Source: Rhodospirillaceae bacterium (GTDB lineage Bacteria > Pseudomonadota > Alphaproteobacteria > UBA8366). From it: a stretch of DNA of 53,396 bases. Location: contig PBOR01000058.1 in the NCBI GenBank assembly GCA_002724395.1, positions 1-53,396 on the forward strand, read 5' to 3'. Shown here piece by piece: positions 41,498-49,982 of this stretch. A program made the translations under genes and the position numbers. Each line of letters begins with the position of its first letter. The stretch's first letter is position 1. The notes beneath the pieces were generated by a model. It did no database searches. It saw only the letters and a list, made by a program, of their open reading frames with translations, and was not told where the DNA came from.

Positions 41498-43000
41498 ATG
41501 GAAAGCGGTGACGAGGAAGAAGGAGTCACCCTCGATCAGGCCCTGGAACTCGCCCTCCGACACCACCGGGCCGGCGACTTTGAGCAAGCGACTAATATTT
41601 ACGAACAAATCCTCGCTTTTGATCCCGAGAATGCAGAAGCAAATCACCTTTTTGGTGTAATGGCCCTACAAAACGGCAATTTAAGCGTAGCGCTTGATCT
41701 AATCAGCAAGGCCGTGGCCGCTGCACCTGATTTCGCAGAAGCCCACAATAACCTCGGTTTGGTCCATCAACAGCTTAAGCAACCTGAATCTGCCGCCGAT
41801 CGATTCCGGAAAGCAATTCAATGCAGCCCCGCATTTGTCGACGCTTTTGTAAATCTTGGCAGTGCTTTGGATGACCTTGATGATTACTCGGAAGCCGAAG
41901 CACAGTTTCGTAAAGCTCTATCACTCTCCCCCGCCCATGCCGATGCTCATAATAATTTAGGCTTGGTTCTGCATAAGCTAGTTCGTTTCGAAGAAGCTGT
42001 GGAAAGTTTTCAAGCAGCGATCCACCATGCTGCGGATTTTGCCGAAGCCTACAGCAACCTGGGAAGTTCGCTGTTGATACTGGGTCGCCACCAAGAGGCC
42101 TTGGAGAGTTTTGAGCAGTCACTCACACTCAGCCCAGATAGTGCGGCTACACGTTTTAACCTTGGTAATGCACTGCAAAAACTCAACCGATTAGAGGAAG
42201 CTGTCGAAGCGTTCGAGCGCGCCAACCAACGTAAATCTGATTACCGCGTGTTGCACTGCCTATACGGATTGGGCCGGCGAGACACTTTTCACACCAAATT
42301 AAATAATTCGATTCAGAAAAATGATACAGACCGCGCCGTCGCATCGGTTAGCGCTTTTGCAGCTCACCAATGGGGCACGAATGACCCCTACCCGTTTTGC
42401 AAGAACCCGCTCGATTTTGTGCGCGTTAGAAATATCCTTGAAGAAGATGGTGGGCCAGAATTGATCGAGATGTTAAAAAAATACATAGCGAATGCTGGCT
42501 ATCAAGAATTGCCGGATCAAGGTCATATTACAGCTGGTTTCACGTCCTTCGGCAATCTTTTTGACCAGCCTCACAAAGCTCTTGATGAATTCCATACTCA
42601 TCTAGCAGGACATATCTCCGCGTTTCGTGAAGAGAATATTGGTGCAGAGAATACACTTATCTCTGCATGGCCTGAAAAATGGCGTTTAGAAGCCTGGTAC
42701 TTACGTCTTAACAAAGGCGGACAAGTTGATCCGCATATACATGACCCGGGCTGGTTGTCGGGAACACTTTATTTAAACGTACCTAGCACTGTTTTGGGCA
42801 ACGAAGGCGCGATCGCTTTCGGCCTACAAGGAGATAATATGCCGGTTCTAAACGAAGATTACCCACAAAAGGTATGCCGCGTTAGAACCGGCGATCTTGT
42901 TCTCTTTCCAGCATCATTATTTCATCGCGTCTTACCATTCCAGTCCGATGAGCAAAGACTTTGTATTGCATACGATGTGGTGCCGGTCAGCTCGTCTTAG
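41498..43000 (+). CDS. TPR-repeat protein fused to a 2-oxoglutarate-Fe(II) oxygenase domain
   Basis: 500 residues. Residues 14-245 form about six tetratricopeptide repeats (for example AHNNLGLVHQQLKQPESAADRF and AYSNLGSSLLILGRHQEALESF). From 290 to the end lies an oxygenase domain of the PF13759 type. His413 and His415 in DPHIHDPGWLSGTLYLNVP and His476 in LFPASLFHRVLPF are the candidate iron ligands, and Arg487 may bind 2-oxoglutarate. The TPR part probably presents a protein or peptide substrate. It starts 24 bp after the PrpF gene. Its stop overlaps the end of a convergent gene by 4 bp. Confidence 0.83.
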   Translation: MESGDEEEGVTLDQALELALRHHRAGDFEQATNIYEQILAFDPENAEANHLFGVMALQNGNLSVALDLISKAVAAAPDFAEAHNNLGLVHQQLKQPESAADRFRKAIQCSPAFVDAFVNLGSALDDLDDYSEAEAQFRKALSLSPAHADAHNNLGLVLHKLVRFEEAVESFQAAIHHAADFAEAYSNLGSSLLILGRHQEALESFEQSLTLSPDSAATRFNLGNALQKLNRLEEAVEAFERANQRKSDYRVLHCLYGLGRRDTFHTKLNNSIQKNDTDRAVASVSAFAAHQWGTNDPYPFCKNPLDFVRVRNILEEDGGPELIEMLKKYIANAGYQELPDQGHITAGFTSFGNLFDQPHKALDEFHTHLAGHISAFREENIGAENTLISAWPEKWRLEAWYLRLNKGGQVDPHIHDPGWLSGTLYLNVPSTVLGNEGAIAFGLQGDNMPVLNEDYPQKVCRVRTGDLVLFPASLFHRVLPFQSDEQRLCIAYDVVPVSSS

Positions 43001-43302
43001 TCATCATCGCCAAAGATATCGGCTGCCACACGGCCCGCATTCACCGCACATGGCCAACCCGCGTAGAATGCCAAATGAGTAATGATACCACGCAACTCGT
43101 CATGTGTGACACCGTTATCTAATGCACGCTGCATGTGACCTTTAATTTCTGGGGTTCGGTAAAGCGCACCCAAAATCGCCACTGTAATCAAGCTGCGATC
43201 CCGTTTGGTCAGCTCTGGTTGCTCCCAAACATCACCAAACAAAACCTCGTCTCTTAGTTTCCCCAATTGCGGCACTAACTCGTAAGGCGTTTTCTTAGCC
43301 AT
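42997..43302 (-). CDS. Carboxymuconolactone decarboxylase-family protein
   Basis: A 101-residue, all-helical protein of the CMD family. PELTKRDRSLITVAILGALYRTPEIKGHMQRALDNGVTHDELRGIITHLAFYAGWPCAVNA is the hallmark block. It lacks the AhpD CxxC pair, so decarboxylase-like or isomerase-like activity is more likely than peroxidase. Start ATG 43302 has GGAG nearby. It is the only leftward gene between two TPR/oxygenase units. No pcaB or other protocatechuate genes are near, so it may not act in the beta-ketoadipate pathway. Confidence 0.85.
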   Translation of the reverse strand: MAKKTPYELVPQLGKLRDEVLFGDVWEQPELTKRDRSLITVAILGALYRTPEIKGHMQRALDNGVTHDELRGIITHLAFYAGWPCAVNAGRVAADIFGDDD

Positions 43303-43431
43303 TCTTATCTCCTTTTTTGCAGAAATTAAAATGCCATGCAGCCCCTGAAATTTCGTACTAGGATACTATTAGACGCTGCACTTGATGGTGTAGTTTTACT
43401 AATTTTCAGCTAAACGGCAATTGCATTACGA

Positions 43432-44256
43432 ATGTCTAGACGGAAAAGAATAGATCGCAAAAACCAGCATGCTTCTGTGGAAGAGCAGAATTCTGAAGGC
43501 GACCTGCAACAAGCACTTGAACAGGCGGTCACTCAGCATGGTGAAGGCAATTTAATCGAGGCGGAAACTGCCTACCTCCATATTCTAAACACCATTCCAG
43601 AGCATCCGATCGCGTTACATTATTTAGGCGTACTAATGTTTCAACGCGATGAACATTCCGATGCGAAACAAATGATAGAACAAGCGCTTTCCATAGCCCC
43701 GGATTATGCGGATGCACACCATAATTTAGGCAAGGTATTGCATGAATTAGGTGACTTCAATGGAGCAAGCGAAAGTTATGCACTTGCTCTTGAATATGAT
43801 CCGAAGAGTGCAGAGACGCATAATTTTCTAGGCCTTACATACGAGGCCATGGGGGCGCTTGAGCAGGCCATTACGAGTTTTGAAGCAGCTCTCACCCTTC
43901 AGCCCGACTATTTAGACGCATTAAACAACCTTGGTAATTCGCTTCGCATTTTGAAGCGTTCCAAAGAAGCTATTAACGTTTTTCAAAAGGCAATCGATAT
44001 CGACCCAAACTTTTTTGAAGGCCATCATAACTACGCCAATGCACTGCAGGATTTAAACCAACTCGAAGAGGCAGCTTCAAGTTACCGCAGAGCACTTGAG
44101 ATTAATCCAGACTTCGACGAAACTAAAAAAAACCTTGGTACCTGCCTGTTGGGATGCGGTAGTCATAGAGAAGGTTTGAAATATCTTCAGCAATCTTGTG
44201 GCGTCATCGAGTTCACTAATTCGGAAAACCTAAATTGGCGTTTGTTTTACAAATAA
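43432..44256 (+). CDS. TPR-repeat protein
   Basis: 274 residues with a basic N-terminus (MSRRKRIDRKNQHAS) and about six tetratricopeptide repeats from 25 to 245, such as AHHNLGKVLHELGDFNGASESYALALEYDP and ALNNLGNSLRILKRSKEAINVFQKAIDIDP. No catalytic domain. It is homologous in its repeats to the N-terminal half of the gene at 41498. A separate 2-oxoglutarate oxygenase gene follows after 13 bp in another frame, so the two together mirror the fused protein as a split version. Confidence 0.83.
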   Translation: MSRRKRIDRKNQHASVEEQNSEGDLQQALEQAVTQHGEGNLIEAETAYLHILNTIPEHPIALHYLGVLMFQRDEHSDAKQMIEQALSIAPDYADAHHNLGKVLHELGDFNGASESYALALEYDPKSAETHNFLGLTYEAMGALEQAITSFEAALTLQPDYLDALNNLGNSLRILKRSKEAINVFQKAIDIDPNFFEGHHNYANALQDLNQLEEAASSYRRALEINPDFDETKKNLGTCLLGCGSHREGLKYLQQSCGVIEFTNSENLNWRLFYK

Positions 44257-44269
44257 CACCGCGACGCAT

Positions 44270-44875
44270 ATGTACCGTCTAAATATAGAAGAAAGCGAAC
44301 ACCCTCATTTCATCGGAGCATGGCGATTAGACGATCTCAACATTTGTGACGATATAGTCCGGTTCTTTGACGCCAAAAAAGATCAGCAAGACGACGGTAG
44401 CGTTGGGCTTGGTATGGTCGATAAAACTGTCAAGAATTCCACAGACTTGGTAATCCAACCAAGAGACTTAGAAAACGCAGATTATGCGCCACTGAACGTC
44501 TATATAGATCAACTCCACCAATGCTATCTGGCTTATACAGAGGAGTGGCCTTTTCTTGCGGGCTTTGCATCGCGCCTTCATATTGGACGTTTCAACATCC
44601 AACGATACGATCAGGGTGGACACTTTAACCAAGTTCATTCCGAAAGAACTTCGCTAAACACCATACATCGGCTACTCGTCTGGATGACCTATTTGGACGA
44701 CGTGCCCCATGGCGGAGAAACCGAATTCATTCATTATGGATTGAAGATCAGGCCGGAAAAAGGAAAGACATTAATCTGGCCAGCCGAATGGACCCATGCA
44801 CATCGCGGCTGCCCCGTAATCAAAGGTCCGAAACACGTCATAACCGGCTGGATGTATTTCGCAACAGAATCTTAA
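44270..44875 (+). CDS. Prolyl-4-hydroxylase-like 2-oxoglutarate-Fe(II) oxygenase
   Basis: A 201-residue single-domain oxygenase. The core matches the prolyl-4-hydroxylase group: IQRYDQGGHFNQVHSER (110-126), LVWMTYLDDVPHGGETEF (136-153), KGKTLIWPAEWTHAHRG (164-180) and HVITGWMYF. The expected HxD ligand pair reads His123-Ser-Glu125, so the acidic ligand may be Glu; distal His is 176 or 178, and Lys188 may bind 2-oxoglutarate. It begins 13 bp after the TPR gene, with which it likely forms a functional unit on a protein substrate. Confidence 0.83.
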   Translation: MYRLNIEESEHPHFIGAWRLDDLNICDDIVRFFDAKKDQQDDGSVGLGMVDKTVKNSTDLVIQPRDLENADYAPLNVYIDQLHQCYLAYTEEWPFLAGFASRLHIGRFNIQRYDQGGHFNQVHSERTSLNTIHRLLVWMTYLDDVPHGGETEFIHYGLKIRPEKGKTLIWPAEWTHAHRGCPVIKGPKHVITGWMYFATES

Positions 44876-44958
44876 CGAAGGCGCATTAGGTTAATGAACA
44901 TAACAGTATGTATATTTCTAATTATATAAAATAAGATTCAATTAGTTACCGCTTAGAG

Positions 44959-47286
44959 CTACTCCGCCGCTACCTTCTTTCTCTGAAGAATTTGCCAAAC
45001 ATCTTGGGACGATACAGGCATGTCTATATGGACGATGCCGAGCGCGTCCGATATTGCACCGATGATTGCGGGAGGCGCGCCACAGGCTCCCCCTTCCCCA
45101 ATGCCTTTTACACCCAATTCATTACTGGGATTGCGGACAATGTTAAATGAAACTTCCATATCCGGAAAATCATCTGCCCGGGGCATACCATAATCCATGT
45201 AAGAACCCGTCAATAATTGCGCTGTCTCCGGATCGTAAATCGTGCGTTCGGTTAAGGCCTGGCCAAGCCCCATTGCTACGCCACCATGGACTTGTCCCGC
45301 AACGATCATCGGATTAATAATTACGCCACAGTCGTCAACCGCTATATAGGACACCACATCAATCTTTCCTGTATCGGCATCCAACTCCACTTCACAAATA
45401 TGTGAGCCGTTAGGGAAATTACATTCCGTATCGCGCTCATAAAGTATATCTTCATCGAGCCCAATCTCTTCGCCTTCCGGCAAGTCGCCCGGATTGTAGG
45501 CCGCCCGCGCTATCTCTTGAATTGGTAGCGACAAGTCAGTGCCTGAAACGGAAAAGATACCATCCTTAAATTCGATGTCTAATTCCGCAGCTTCCAGCTT
45601 ATGAGCAGCAATCCTTTTTGCTTTCGCAATCACTAGATCCGCGGCCTTTGAAACCGCAACCCCCCCCATTTGGGAAGACCGTGAACCGCCAGTACCATTT
45701 CCACGATCGATTAAATCCGTATCGCCTTGGATAAAATCGATACCATGAAAATCGATTCCTAATTTCTCCGATAGGATTTGGCTAAATGCAGTTTCATGGC
45801 CTTGTCCATGACTATAAGTGCCAACGTAGAGTTGTGCCTTACCGTCGGGGTCAAGTGCCACGCGAGCCCACTCATTCGGTTTACCACCGGAGGCTTCAAC
45901 GTAATAACCGATGCCGATGCCCCGCAATTTGCCACGCTTAGAAGCTTCGACCCGGCGTTTCTCGAAACCTGCCCAATCGGACACCTTGAGTGATTTCTCC
46001 ATCGTTTCCTGGAAGCGTCCAGAATCTATTACCATGCCCATTTGGTTCGTGTAGGGCAACTGATCGGGCCTGATAAAGTTCCGCCGGCGAATTTCATCGC
46101 GCCCCAAGTCGAAAGCGGCCGCACCGGCATCTAGTAGGCGTTCCATTTGATAACAAAGTTCTGGCCTGCCGGCGCCTCGATAAGCGTCGGTTGGATGCAT
46201 GTTTGAAAAACACGCGCGCACTGAATGACGCATAGCCGGAACATCATAAACCGTACCCGCAACACGTCCGCCGCCAGTTGTGGCAATCCGAGGACCATTA
46301 TCAGATAGATACGCACCCACATTGGCGATAGTCTCCGCACGCATAGCGAGAATCTTAGCATTCTCATCGAACGCCATCTCTAGTATTGAATGTTGATCAC
46401 GACCATGGGTATCCGCGACAAAGGTTTCGCCTCTATCAGCTTGCCATTTAACAGGACGCTGCAGTTTCTCAGCAGCCCATAGACAAAGAATACTTTCTAG
46501 ATACATTTTGCTGCGAACGCCAAATCCGCCACCCGTATCCGTCGAGATGACGCGGATACGCTCGGGATCAATCTTAAAATATAGCTTAGCTAGCGCATCG
46601 CGAATTTTGTGAACGCCTTGTGTCGGCGAACGAAGAATTTTTATGTCATTTTCCGAATCGTAGTCACCAATTGCGACCCGCGGCTCCATAGGACTACCGA
46701 CCACACGGCTGTTAACCATATCCACCTTGACGATTTTATGAGCAATAGAAAACGCTTCATCCACAGGCCCACTTTCATGACTTACCCAGTGAGCCGCGAA
46801 GTTTTCCGGTCGCTCGGGCCAAATAGAGCTAACGTTTTTGGCCCCTGCCGCTCGGGTGTTGGAAATAGCGGGTAATTCTGTGTAATCAACTTCAATGGCT
46901 TCTAGTGCATCATGGGCTTGAACACGACTTTCAGCGATAACGAAGGCAATCGGCTCACCGGTAAATCGCGCTCTGTTTTTTGCCAGTACGTAGCGTGGCG
47001 GAACAAACATTTCTTGGCCAGTGGCACATTTAACATTCACTTGGCATGGGATCTCTGGTAACTCGGACGCCGTATCAGCATAAGTATAAACAGCAATCAC
47101 CCCCGGCAAGGCTTGAGCTGCAGAAATATCCGTTATAGCGAAGTCTGCGTGTGCAAAAGGAGAACGCAGAATGGCGGCATATGCTTGTCCATCCAAATTA
47201 ATATCATCCGTATAGTTTCCTTGCCCAGTGACAAAGCGGATATCTTCCTTGCGCCGCACTGGCTGGCCAATACCGTATTGTTCCAT
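44959..47286 (-). CDS. Xanthine dehydrogenase-family molybdenum-binding subunit (CoxL-like, form II)
   Basis: Large subunit of a molybdenum hydroxylase, 775 residues. GIGQPVRRKEDIRFVTGQGNYTDDI is the usual N-terminus. The middle has TDTGGGFGVRSKMY and AYRGAGRPE, and the end GIGEGGACGAPPAIIGA with the catalytic Glu. AYRGAGR marks form II and not genuine CO dehydrogenase, which has AYxCSFR. I chose ATG 47286 because GGGAG precedes it by 7 nt and the family starts there; the frame opens 29 codons earlier. The FAD (CoxM) and 2Fe-2S (CoxS) subunit genes are not adjacent, so partners must be elsewhere. It is divergent from an MmgE/PrpD gene. Confidence 0.88.
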   Translation of the reverse strand: MEQYGIGQPVRRKEDIRFVTGQGNYTDDINLDGQAYAAILRSPFAHADFAITDISAAQALPGVIAVYTYADTASELPEIPCQVNVKCATGQEMFVPPRYVLAKNRARFTGEPIAFVIAESRVQAHDALEAIEVDYTELPAISNTRAAGAKNVSSIWPERPENFAAHWVSHESGPVDEAFSIAHKIVKVDMVNSRVVGSPMEPRVAIGDYDSENDIKILRSPTQGVHKIRDALAKLYFKIDPERIRVISTDTGGGFGVRSKMYLESILCLWAAEKLQRPVKWQADRGETFVADTHGRDQHSILEMAFDENAKILAMRAETIANVGAYLSDNGPRIATTGGGRVAGTVYDVPAMRHSVRACFSNMHPTDAYRGAGRPELCYQMERLLDAGAAAFDLGRDEIRRRNFIRPDQLPYTNQMGMVIDSGRFQETMEKSLKVSDWAGFEKRRVEASKRGKLRGIGIGYYVEASGGKPNEWARVALDPDGKAQLYVGTYSHGQGHETAFSQILSEKLGIDFHGIDFIQGDTDLIDRGNGTGGSRSSQMGGVAVSKAADLVIAKAKRIAAHKLEAAELDIEFKDGIFSVSGTDLSLPIQEIARAAYNPGDLPEGEEIGLDEDILYERDTECNFPNGSHICEVELDADTGKIDVVSYIAVDDCGVIINPMIVAGQVHGGVAMGLGQALTERTIYDPETAQLLTGSYMDYGMPRADDFPDMEVSFNIVRNPSNELGVKGIGEGGACGAPPAIIGAISDALGIVHIDMPVSSQDVWQILQRKKVAAE

Positions 47287-47406
47287 ACAACCACTCCCGA
47301 ATTTATAGTGCGGGTAACTTATCTGCATTTCATTTACAAGGTCTATAGGGCAAATTGGCGGGTATCTATTCATATAAAAGGCTGATCAAGGCCGGAAAGA
47401 AAGATA

Positions 47407-48744
47407 ATGATTTCAAAAGCATTTGCAGCTTATGCTGTTGCCGAGCGAAGGCGCTCATTGCCCGATGAAGTAATACACGCAGCAAAACGTTGTTTCATAG
47501 ATTGGTGCGGCACAACCGCAGCTGGCGGCGTAAAAATGCCAGCAACCGGATTTCAACGCGCTTTCTCCGAAGATATAGGACGCGGTGATGCCCGGTTATT
47601 TCCTGGCGGCGAGAAAGCTACAGTACGCACAGCTACAATCATAAATGCAGCAGCCTCCCATACTGTCGAGTTTGACGATGTTTACGGCCCCGCTGCCTAT
47701 CATCCGGGCACTCCAACTGTTTCAACTGCTTTCTCTTTAGCCGATGGAATTGGGGTCAACGGCCTTACTTTTTTACGTGCGGTTACTGTGGGCTACGAAG
47801 TTAGTACACGTATCGCAGAAACTATGGGACGCCCGCATTATAATTATTGGCATACCACCGCAACCAATGGCTCCTACGGTGCGTTATTCGCCGCAGGCAC
47901 TTTGTTAGAACTAGACGAGGAACAGTTCATTCACGCTCTGGGTAGCGCCGGTACTATGGCAGCGGGCTTACAGCAAGCCTTTCGCGAAGATTGCCATGGC
48001 AAGCCCATTCACGGCGCCCATGCAGCTGGAACAGGCTTGATGGCCGCCCAAGTGGCCAAGGAAGGCGTAACCGGTGCCCGGGAAATCCTCGACGGCCAGG
48101 TCGGATTCGGTAATGCAATGAGCGAGAATGTAGATTGGAGCCACTCAGCCGACGGTCTTGGTAAAAGCTATAATATCACCCGTATCACGGTGAAAAATCA
48201 TGGATGCTGTGGCCATGCCTTCCCGGCCATTGATGCAGCATTTGAAATTACTGCGAAATACAAAATTTCGCACAAAGAGATCAAATCCATCCGTATCGGC
48301 ATGGCTAAATCGACAGTAGATATTTGCGGTGGCAAGACCCACGATACCTTTTTTGAAGGCCAATTTAGCCTCGCTTTCGTTGTCGCCACAGGCTTTGTGA
48401 AAGGCCGGGTCAGATTAGAGGCCTTTTCACCTGATGCACTTAAAGATCCCACCGTTTCCGCCCTCGCCCAAAAATGTGAAGTTTTCATAGACCACGAAGT
48501 GGACGATGCCTTTCCATTACAGCGAAAAGCTCGTTTAATTGTGGAGACTCAGGACGGCCAAACTATCGATTATATGCAGCAAACACGCAAGGGCGCACCG
48601 GACAATCCATTGACCGACGCTGAGTTAGAGGAAAAGTATTTTGAGTTGGTTACTCCGGAACTCGGCAAAGACGGCGCAACGGCCTTATTGTCCTCTATCT
48701 GGTCGATAGATAAACTCGACAATATTCAAAAACTGCCAATCTAA
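47407..48744 (+). CDS. MmgE/PrpD-family protein, copy 4
   Basis: 445 residues, a third subfamily in this window. The active-site block is SHTVEFDDVYGPAAYHPGTPTV with the Asp-Asp pair, followed by YWHTTATNGSYGALFAAGTLL and GKPIHGAHAAGTGLMAAQVAKEG. The C domain includes KNHGCCGHAFPAIDAAFEI. It resembles the classical superfamily more than the tandem variant pair at 15.8-18.8 kb. A GGAAAG precedes ATG 47407. A cysteine-synthase-fold gene starts 35 bp downstream, so the two are likely co-transcribed. Substrate not known. Confidence 0.84.
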   Translation: MISKAFAAYAVAERRRSLPDEVIHAAKRCFIDWCGTTAAGGVKMPATGFQRAFSEDIGRGDARLFPGGEKATVRTATIINAAASHTVEFDDVYGPAAYHPGTPTVSTAFSLADGIGVNGLTFLRAVTVGYEVSTRIAETMGRPHYNYWHTTATNGSYGALFAAGTLLELDEEQFIHALGSAGTMAAGLQQAFREDCHGKPIHGAHAAGTGLMAAQVAKEGVTGAREILDGQVGFGNAMSENVDWSHSADGLGKSYNITRITVKNHGCCGHAFPAIDAAFEITAKYKISHKEIKSIRIGMAKSTVDICGGKTHDTFFEGQFSLAFVVATGFVKGRVRLEAFSPDALKDPTVSALAQKCEVFIDHEVDDAFPLQRKARLIVETQDGQTIDYMQQTRKGAPDNPLTDAELEEKYFELVTPELGKDGATALLSSIWSIDKLDNIQKLPI

Positions 48745-48779
48745 ATCAAAAAATTAAATCCTCAGCAACCGGAATAACT

Positions 48780-49736
48780 ATGAATATCGCAGACGACCTC
48801 ACCGACTTGATCGGCAACACCCCATTGATGAGGCTATCCCGGCTATTTCCCGATTGCCCAGCAACTATCCTGGCTAAACTTGAAATGATGAACCCCACAT
48901 CGATCAAAGACCGACCCGCACTTTATATGGTGCGTCAGGCGATGGCCGACGGCCTCATTAAGCCAGGCACCGAAGTTGTTGAAGCCACTAGCGGCAATAC
49001 CGGCATCGGTATTGCCTGCTTAGCTACCATAATGGGATTCAAAGCGCGGCTCTATATGATAGATACGAGCAGCATTGAGCGACAGAAATTACTGTCAGCC
49101 TACGGTGCCACAGTAGTATTAACGCCTGCTGCTGAACTGACAAGCGGGGCTAGGGACCGCGCTATTGCCTATTGCAAAGCTAACCCTGAAACCACCTTTT
49201 TTGCTAACCAACATGGAAACCCGAATAATGCCGCGGCACACAATGCAACTACCGGTCCCGAATTATGGGAACAGACAGGCGGTAACATTGGTGCTGTAGT
49301 AATTGGTATGGGTACAAGTGGCACTATCGAAGGTGTTTCAAAGTTTCTGAAAGAAAAAGACTCCTCGATCCGTATTGTTGGTGTCGAACCCGCGGCGAGC
49401 CCAGTCAACGCGGGAGGTAAACCCGGACCTCATCTTATTAGCGGAATAGGACCAGGCTTTTTGGCAGAAAATTTCGAACGCGCGCGTGACCGAGTGGATG
49501 AAATCCTATTGGTAGAAGATGAAGTAGCCTTCGAATGGGCGCGCCGGGTTACCTTGGCGGAAGGCCTCATTGCCGGCCCTACTTCCGGATCAACGCTGTG
49601 GGGGGCTTGGGAATTAGCTAAACGTCCAGAATTCGCGGGCAAAAATATCATAGGTTTTATCTGTGATACCGGCGAACGCTATCTCTCTATGAAATCTCTC
49701 TTCAAAGCTGACACCGTCATACACGAGGGTGAATAG
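48780..49736 (+). CDS. Cysteine synthase-family PLP enzyme (O-acetylserine sulfhydrylase-like)
   Basis: A fold-type II PLP enzyme of 318 residues. Lys43 in NPTSIKDRPALYM is the Schiff-base lysine. The asparagine loop is EATSGNTGIGIA (68-79), and the glycine-rich PLP phosphate cup reads GMGTSGTIEGVSKFL. The ending FICDTGERYLSMKSLF is the usual CysK/CysM C-terminus. Members also make 2,3-diaminopropionate or cysteate, so cysteine synthesis is only the default call. It follows the MmgE/PrpD gene and is separated from the convergent efflux genes by 246 bp with a hairpin. Confidence 0.86.
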   Translation: MNIADDLTDLIGNTPLMRLSRLFPDCPATILAKLEMMNPTSIKDRPALYMVRQAMADGLIKPGTEVVEATSGNTGIGIACLATIMGFKARLYMIDTSSIERQKLLSAYGATVVLTPAAELTSGARDRAIAYCKANPETTFFANQHGNPNNAAAHNATTGPELWEQTGGNIGAVVIGMGTSGTIEGVSKFLKEKDSSIRIVGVEPAASPVNAGGKPGPHLISGIGPGFLAENFERARDRVDEILLVEDEVAFEWARRVTLAEGLIAGPTSGSTLWGAWELAKRPEFAGKNIIGFICDTGERYLSMKSLFKADTVIHEGE

Positions 49737-49794
49737 TTACGATATTTAAAGTACCAAACGATTGATGACGGAGATTCCTCGGAATATTGAAACC

Positions 49795-49818
49795 TAAAAA
49801 ATACTAACGATTAGTATT
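49795..49818 (-). terminator. Hairpin with T tract, probable terminator for the leftward efflux genes
   Basis: AATACTAA (49800-49807) and TTAGTATT (49811-49818) are exact 8-bp inverted repeats around a 3-nt loop. On the minus strand the stem is followed by TTTTT, which gives it the form of an intrinsic terminator 165 bp after the end of the leftward MFS gene. The stem is A/T-rich and therefore weak. Confidence 0.4.
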
Positions 49819-49982
49819 AATTTCTACAGCTGCAATTGATCCGCTTTATAGCGTATCAAAGTAATGAAACGTCTCCGTGTTATAAAGCATAGCTTGGACG
49901 TGGCGGCACAGTGAGCGACTGAAATTTATGATCAAGTAAGCTCCGGTAATCTACCCACTTATTCGCCGATAAGGAGATACCA

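Noticed and set aside
41498-44875. Frameshifted single gene for the split TPR and oxygenase at 43432-44875
   Set aside because: The TPR gene ends with its own stop, the next starts 13 bp later with an ATG, and the oxygenase is of a different subfamily from the fused one, so two genes are more likely than a broken fusion.
44959-47286. Genuine aerobic CO dehydrogenase large subunit
   Set aside because: The active-site loop is AYRGAGR (form II) and not AYxCSFR, and partner subunits are absent.
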